From positions 806,001-870,000 of the forward strand of contig NZ_CP029562.1 of assembly GCF_004136315.1 (NCBI RefSeq): a stretch of 64,000 nucleotides of DNA, given 5' to 3'. Positions within the stretch are counted from its first letter, which is position 1; each line of letters begins with the position of its first letter. The DNA is from Mesorhizobium sp. Pch-S (GTDB taxonomy: Bacteria > Pseudomonadota > Alphaproteobacteria > Rhizobiales > Rhizobiaceae). Shown here in pieces: positions 61,801 through 64,000 of this stretch. Under the pieces are notes generated by a model. That model searched no databases. It worked only from the letters and a program-made list of their open reading frames with translations, and had not been told where the DNA came from. Made by a program: the position numbers and the translations under genes.

Positions 61801-63939
61801 TCAATTGCGGTTGCGCGCTCGCTCCAGGTCGCCCAGCGCTTTCAAGGCATCGCGATCACCGGTCGCGGCGGCGGCACGGAACACCTGCTCCGCATCGCCG
61901 AAACGATAGAGCTTGAGATAGGCGTAGCCACGCAGGATCATCAGGTTGATGCGTTCCGGCGCGATCCGCGCTCGCTCTTCCAGGGCCATCACCGTTTCGG
62001 GATAGCGCTGATGTTCGAAGGCGGCGAGCGCCTGTGTTTCCAGCAGCGCAACCCGGACCTCGACCGCGCGGTCCCGGCTCAGCGGCGCCTTCGATGAGGC
62101 AACCGCCGCCTGGTCGGCCAGCCCCGCACGCAGGTAAGCAAGACTCTGGCCATAGGCAGCGTCGCTGCGGGTCTGCCCCGTGCCGCCAAGCGCAACCTCG
62201 AACGCGGCTGCGGCTTCCAGCGGCCGGTTGATTTCCATCAGGCACCAGCCGCGCGTCAAAGCCTGGGTCGGCGTGAGACCTCTTGGGTCCTGAGTCTCGC
62301 GGCATCCTCGGGTCTTTGCAGGTGCAACACGCGCCTGTCTCGTTGGCGCGGCGCGCATGCCGAAGTCGGGAGCTGCCGGCGTCCGCGGCTCGCTGACCGC
62401 TCCCGGCTGAGAGCCTGGCTGCCGCAACGGCGGCAAGGCGGACGGAACTTTTCCGGTCTCGCGCGGCTTTGCTTCCGGCTCGCCGACCCTTGCGATGCGC
62501 TCCGAGCGCCCGACCCAGGCCCTCTGGATATCGCGAACGCCGGCATGGTCCGCGAGCTTCCAGCGCATCAGCGCAAGCCCATAGGCGGAAGGTTCATCGT
62601 CGGGCTTCCAGCCAAGCGCAAGCGCGAACCACTGCGTCGCCGTCTGGAACTGGTTCAACGCATCGGCATACCAGCCGAACTGCTCGGCCGAAGTCGTGTC
62701 CTTGGCTTCGGCAACGGCACGCGACATGCGATCCAGCACCTCTGCGGAAATCTGCGGCGGCGGTGTCAGGGCAAGCAGGTTGGCGACTGCGGCCAGGTAG
62801 ACCTTCCGCGTGTCGTCGCTGGTGTTGCGCCATTGGAAAAGCACGCTCTCCGCCTCGGCGGGACGGCTGATGTCGACAAGCGCCAGGGCGAGCCCCTGTG
62901 CCGTTTCGGCGGAATTCTGCTTGTCATAGGCCCGGCGGAACCAGGTTTCCGCGGCCTGGGGGCTATCGCGGCGCAGATGATACCAGCCGAGCAGAACCGC
63001 GTCGGAGACGAGACCCTGGTCGTTGGCCAGCTTTTCGACCAGAGAGAGGTCCGCCGGCGCCACGACGAGTTTTGCATCGTCGCCGGCGTTGGCCAGGCTT
63101 TGCCGTGCGATGTCCGCCCGTAGCGGATCGAACTCCCCCTTGCCGTCCGGCGTTTTGCGCTCTTCGGCCAGCAGCTGATCGATATCGGTTCGCGGCAGCA
63201 AAGGCAGCGCCTTCTGCACCGTGGCAAAGCGCTCCTCGGGCTTGTCGCAGTTCTTCAGGACGTAAAGATAGGCATCGCGCGCGCGATCCTTGCGGTCGGT
63301 GCGGACAAAGGCCTCAGCCACGCGCCACAGGACGTCGACATCGCCGCAGGTCAGCAGGCTGGCATTGGTTGCGGCCAGTTGCACGACCTTGTCATATTGC
63401 TTGAGGTCGGAGGCGCCGATGAGCTGGTCACGCGCCTCCGCGACAGCCAGCCGGTCGAGCAGATCCTGCGGCACCTGCCAGCCGGGCTCGGCAGCCTGCC
63501 TGTCAGCAACCGCTTTCCTGACGGCGGCGAACTTGCCCTCGGAATAAAGCTTCCACATCGCCTCGAGTTGCAGGTCGCTCGTCGGCCCCGTTGCGAGCGG
63601 GTTCTTCGGCGGTAGCCAGTTCGGGTACAACGCCTTCAGCCGGGCAATTTCAGCTTCGAGCCGTTTTGTGTCTCCCTTGGCGGCAAAGTAGCGCAGCGCC
63701 GTTTCATCGACCTTCGCGGACTGTTCAGTCGTGCCGGAGGAAGAATTTCCGCCACCGGCCTGCGCCAGGACAACGTCCGCGGGAGTATCGGGCTCCGGCT
63801 CGGCCGGCTCGGTTTTGACCAGCGAAGAGGTGCTCTCTGAGCCCTGGCGCGGCAGGAACCGATCGACCAGACCCGGGCTGCCTAGGGCGACCGCCCCGAG
63901 AATGGCCACGCCGGCCGGGAGAAGGATGAGCGGCCTCAT
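61801..63939 (-). CDS. Large TPR-like envelope protein, unknown function
   Basis: A 712-residue protein. An N-terminal membrane anchor or signal (LILLPAGVAILGAVALGSPGL) is followed by an acidic linker, then many helical repeats of the TPR/Sel1 kind (for example LQLEAMWKLYSEGKFAAVRKAVADRQ; VLLGWYHLRRDSPQAAETWFRRAYDKQN). A Pro/Arg/Ala-rich disordered stretch (about residues 480-560) separates a final set of repeats (ALAAFEHQRYPETVMALEERARI). Such proteins hold periplasmic complexes such as polysaccharide export systems. The exact role is not recognised. Confidence 0.78.
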   Translation of the reverse strand: MRPLILLPAGVAILGAVALGSPGLVDRFLPRQGSESTSSLVKTEPAEPEPDTPADVVLAQAGGGNSSSGTTEQSAKVDETALRYFAAKGDTKRLEAEIARLKALYPNWLPPKNPLATGPTSDLQLEAMWKLYSEGKFAAVRKAVADRQAAEPGWQVPQDLLDRLAVAEARDQLIGASDLKQYDKVVQLAATNASLLTCGDVDVLWRVAEAFVRTDRKDRARDAYLYVLKNCDKPEERFATVQKALPLLPRTDIDQLLAEERKTPDGKGEFDPLRADIARQSLANAGDDAKLVVAPADLSLVEKLANDQGLVSDAVLLGWYHLRRDSPQAAETWFRRAYDKQNSAETAQGLALALVDISRPAEAESVLFQWRNTSDDTRKVYLAAVANLLALTPPPQISAEVLDRMSRAVAEAKDTTSAEQFGWYADALNQFQTATQWFALALGWKPDDEPSAYGLALMRWKLADHAGVRDIQRAWVGRSERIARVGEPEAKPRETGKVPSALPPLRQPGSQPGAVSEPRTPAAPDFGMRAAPTRQARVAPAKTRGCRETQDPRGLTPTQALTRGWCLMEINRPLEAAAAFEVALGGTGQTRSDAAYGQSLAYLRAGLADQAAVASSKAPLSRDRAVEVRVALLETQALAAFEHQRYPETVMALEERARIAPERINLMILRGYAYLKLYRFGDAEQVFRAAAATGDRDALKALGDLERARNRN

Positions 63940-63946
63940 CGGTGCC

Positions 63947-64000
63947 TCATCCGGCTCGCTGCCGGCCGTGCGCGATCAAAGCCGCCGCTCCGCCGGTCCC
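63947..64000 (-). CDS. C-terminal end of an upstream gene, fragment
   Basis: On the minus strand an open frame runs from the window edge through 17 codons (GTGGAAALIAHGRQRAG) to a TGA at 63947, 7 bases before the start of the TPR-like gene. This would fit the tail of a cotranscribed upstream gene, but the piece is too short to assign, and a chance open frame cannot be excluded. Confidence 0.3.
   Translation of the reverse strand, partial: GTGGAAALIAHGRQRAG

Overview
The window looks like chromosomal DNA from a high-GC alphaproteobacterium of the Rhizobiales, most like Mesorhizobium or a close Phyllobacteriaceae relative. The evidence is the gene content and order (urease with an embedded HupE/UreJ gene, a rhizobial C-P lyase operon, DUF982/DUF3309/DUF4142 stress proteins with EcfG-type promoters) and a family of dispersed palindromic intergenic repeats. 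No species name can be given from sequence reading alone, and no rRNA, tRNA, IS element, phage or CRISPR array was seen.

Layout. 1-1781: 3' end of an FGGY sugar kinase coupled to a GMC oxidoreductase. 2041-7734: complete urease operon ureD-A-hupE/ureJ-B-C-E-F-G. 7743-10609: a membrane LytTR regulator divergent from a Tat-exported flavoprotein with both residues needed for bicovalent FAD. 10625-22192: phosphonate C-P lyase operon, transcribed leftward as phnG-H-I-J-K-L, a hexapeptide acyltransferase, phnC-D-E, a DUF1045 gene, phnM and phnN, with phnF divergent. The DUF1045 gene carries a one-base frameshift. 22300-28117: a 38-aa membrane protein, a 2-hydroxyacid dehydrogenase, an alpha/beta hydrolase with a well-formed controlled promoter, tex, and an orphan livG. 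28119-33471: a stress island (secreted protein, topoisomerase IB, small membrane proteins, DUF3309, iron permease family protein, CBS pair, LigD polymerase domain, DUF4142, DUF982). Five of its promoters read GGAAC-N16/17-(C/G)GTT, the EcfG general-stress signature.

33495-39765: a fused b-type/tetraheme c-type membrane cytochrome, an AraC regulator, and an aromatic amine dehydrogenase operon (aauB-mauE-mauD-aauA plus two c-type cytochromes). 39827-46225: mixed single genes, including a diguanylate cyclase, a GFA protein, LysR, DUF1127, an FAD monooxygenase with its divergent TetR, a 48-aa ORF and an acetyltransferase. 46392-61703: the phenylacetate region. It has paaA-[membrane protein]-B-C-D-E-[extra PaaA/C-like protein]-Z on the plus strand, then an Lrp regulator divergent from a fused indolepyruvate ferredoxin oxidoreductase, then paaG-paaI-paaK-paaR leftward. 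Matching CCGACCGGTCGG operators sit in front of paaA and paaG. 61801-64000: a large TPR-like envelope protein and the tail of another gene.

How it fits together. The urease and C-P lyase operons recover nitrogen and phosphorus from urea and phosphonates. The aromatic amine dehydrogenase (aryl-ethylamines to aldehydes), the 2-oxoacid ferredoxin oxidoreductase (aryl pyruvates to aryl-acetyl-CoA) and the paa genes (phenylacetate to ring-opened CoA thioesters) suggest several routes feeding arylacetyl-CoA. That linkage is inferred from neighbourhood. paaF, paaH, paaJ, phnP, livFHMK and mauG are not in this window.
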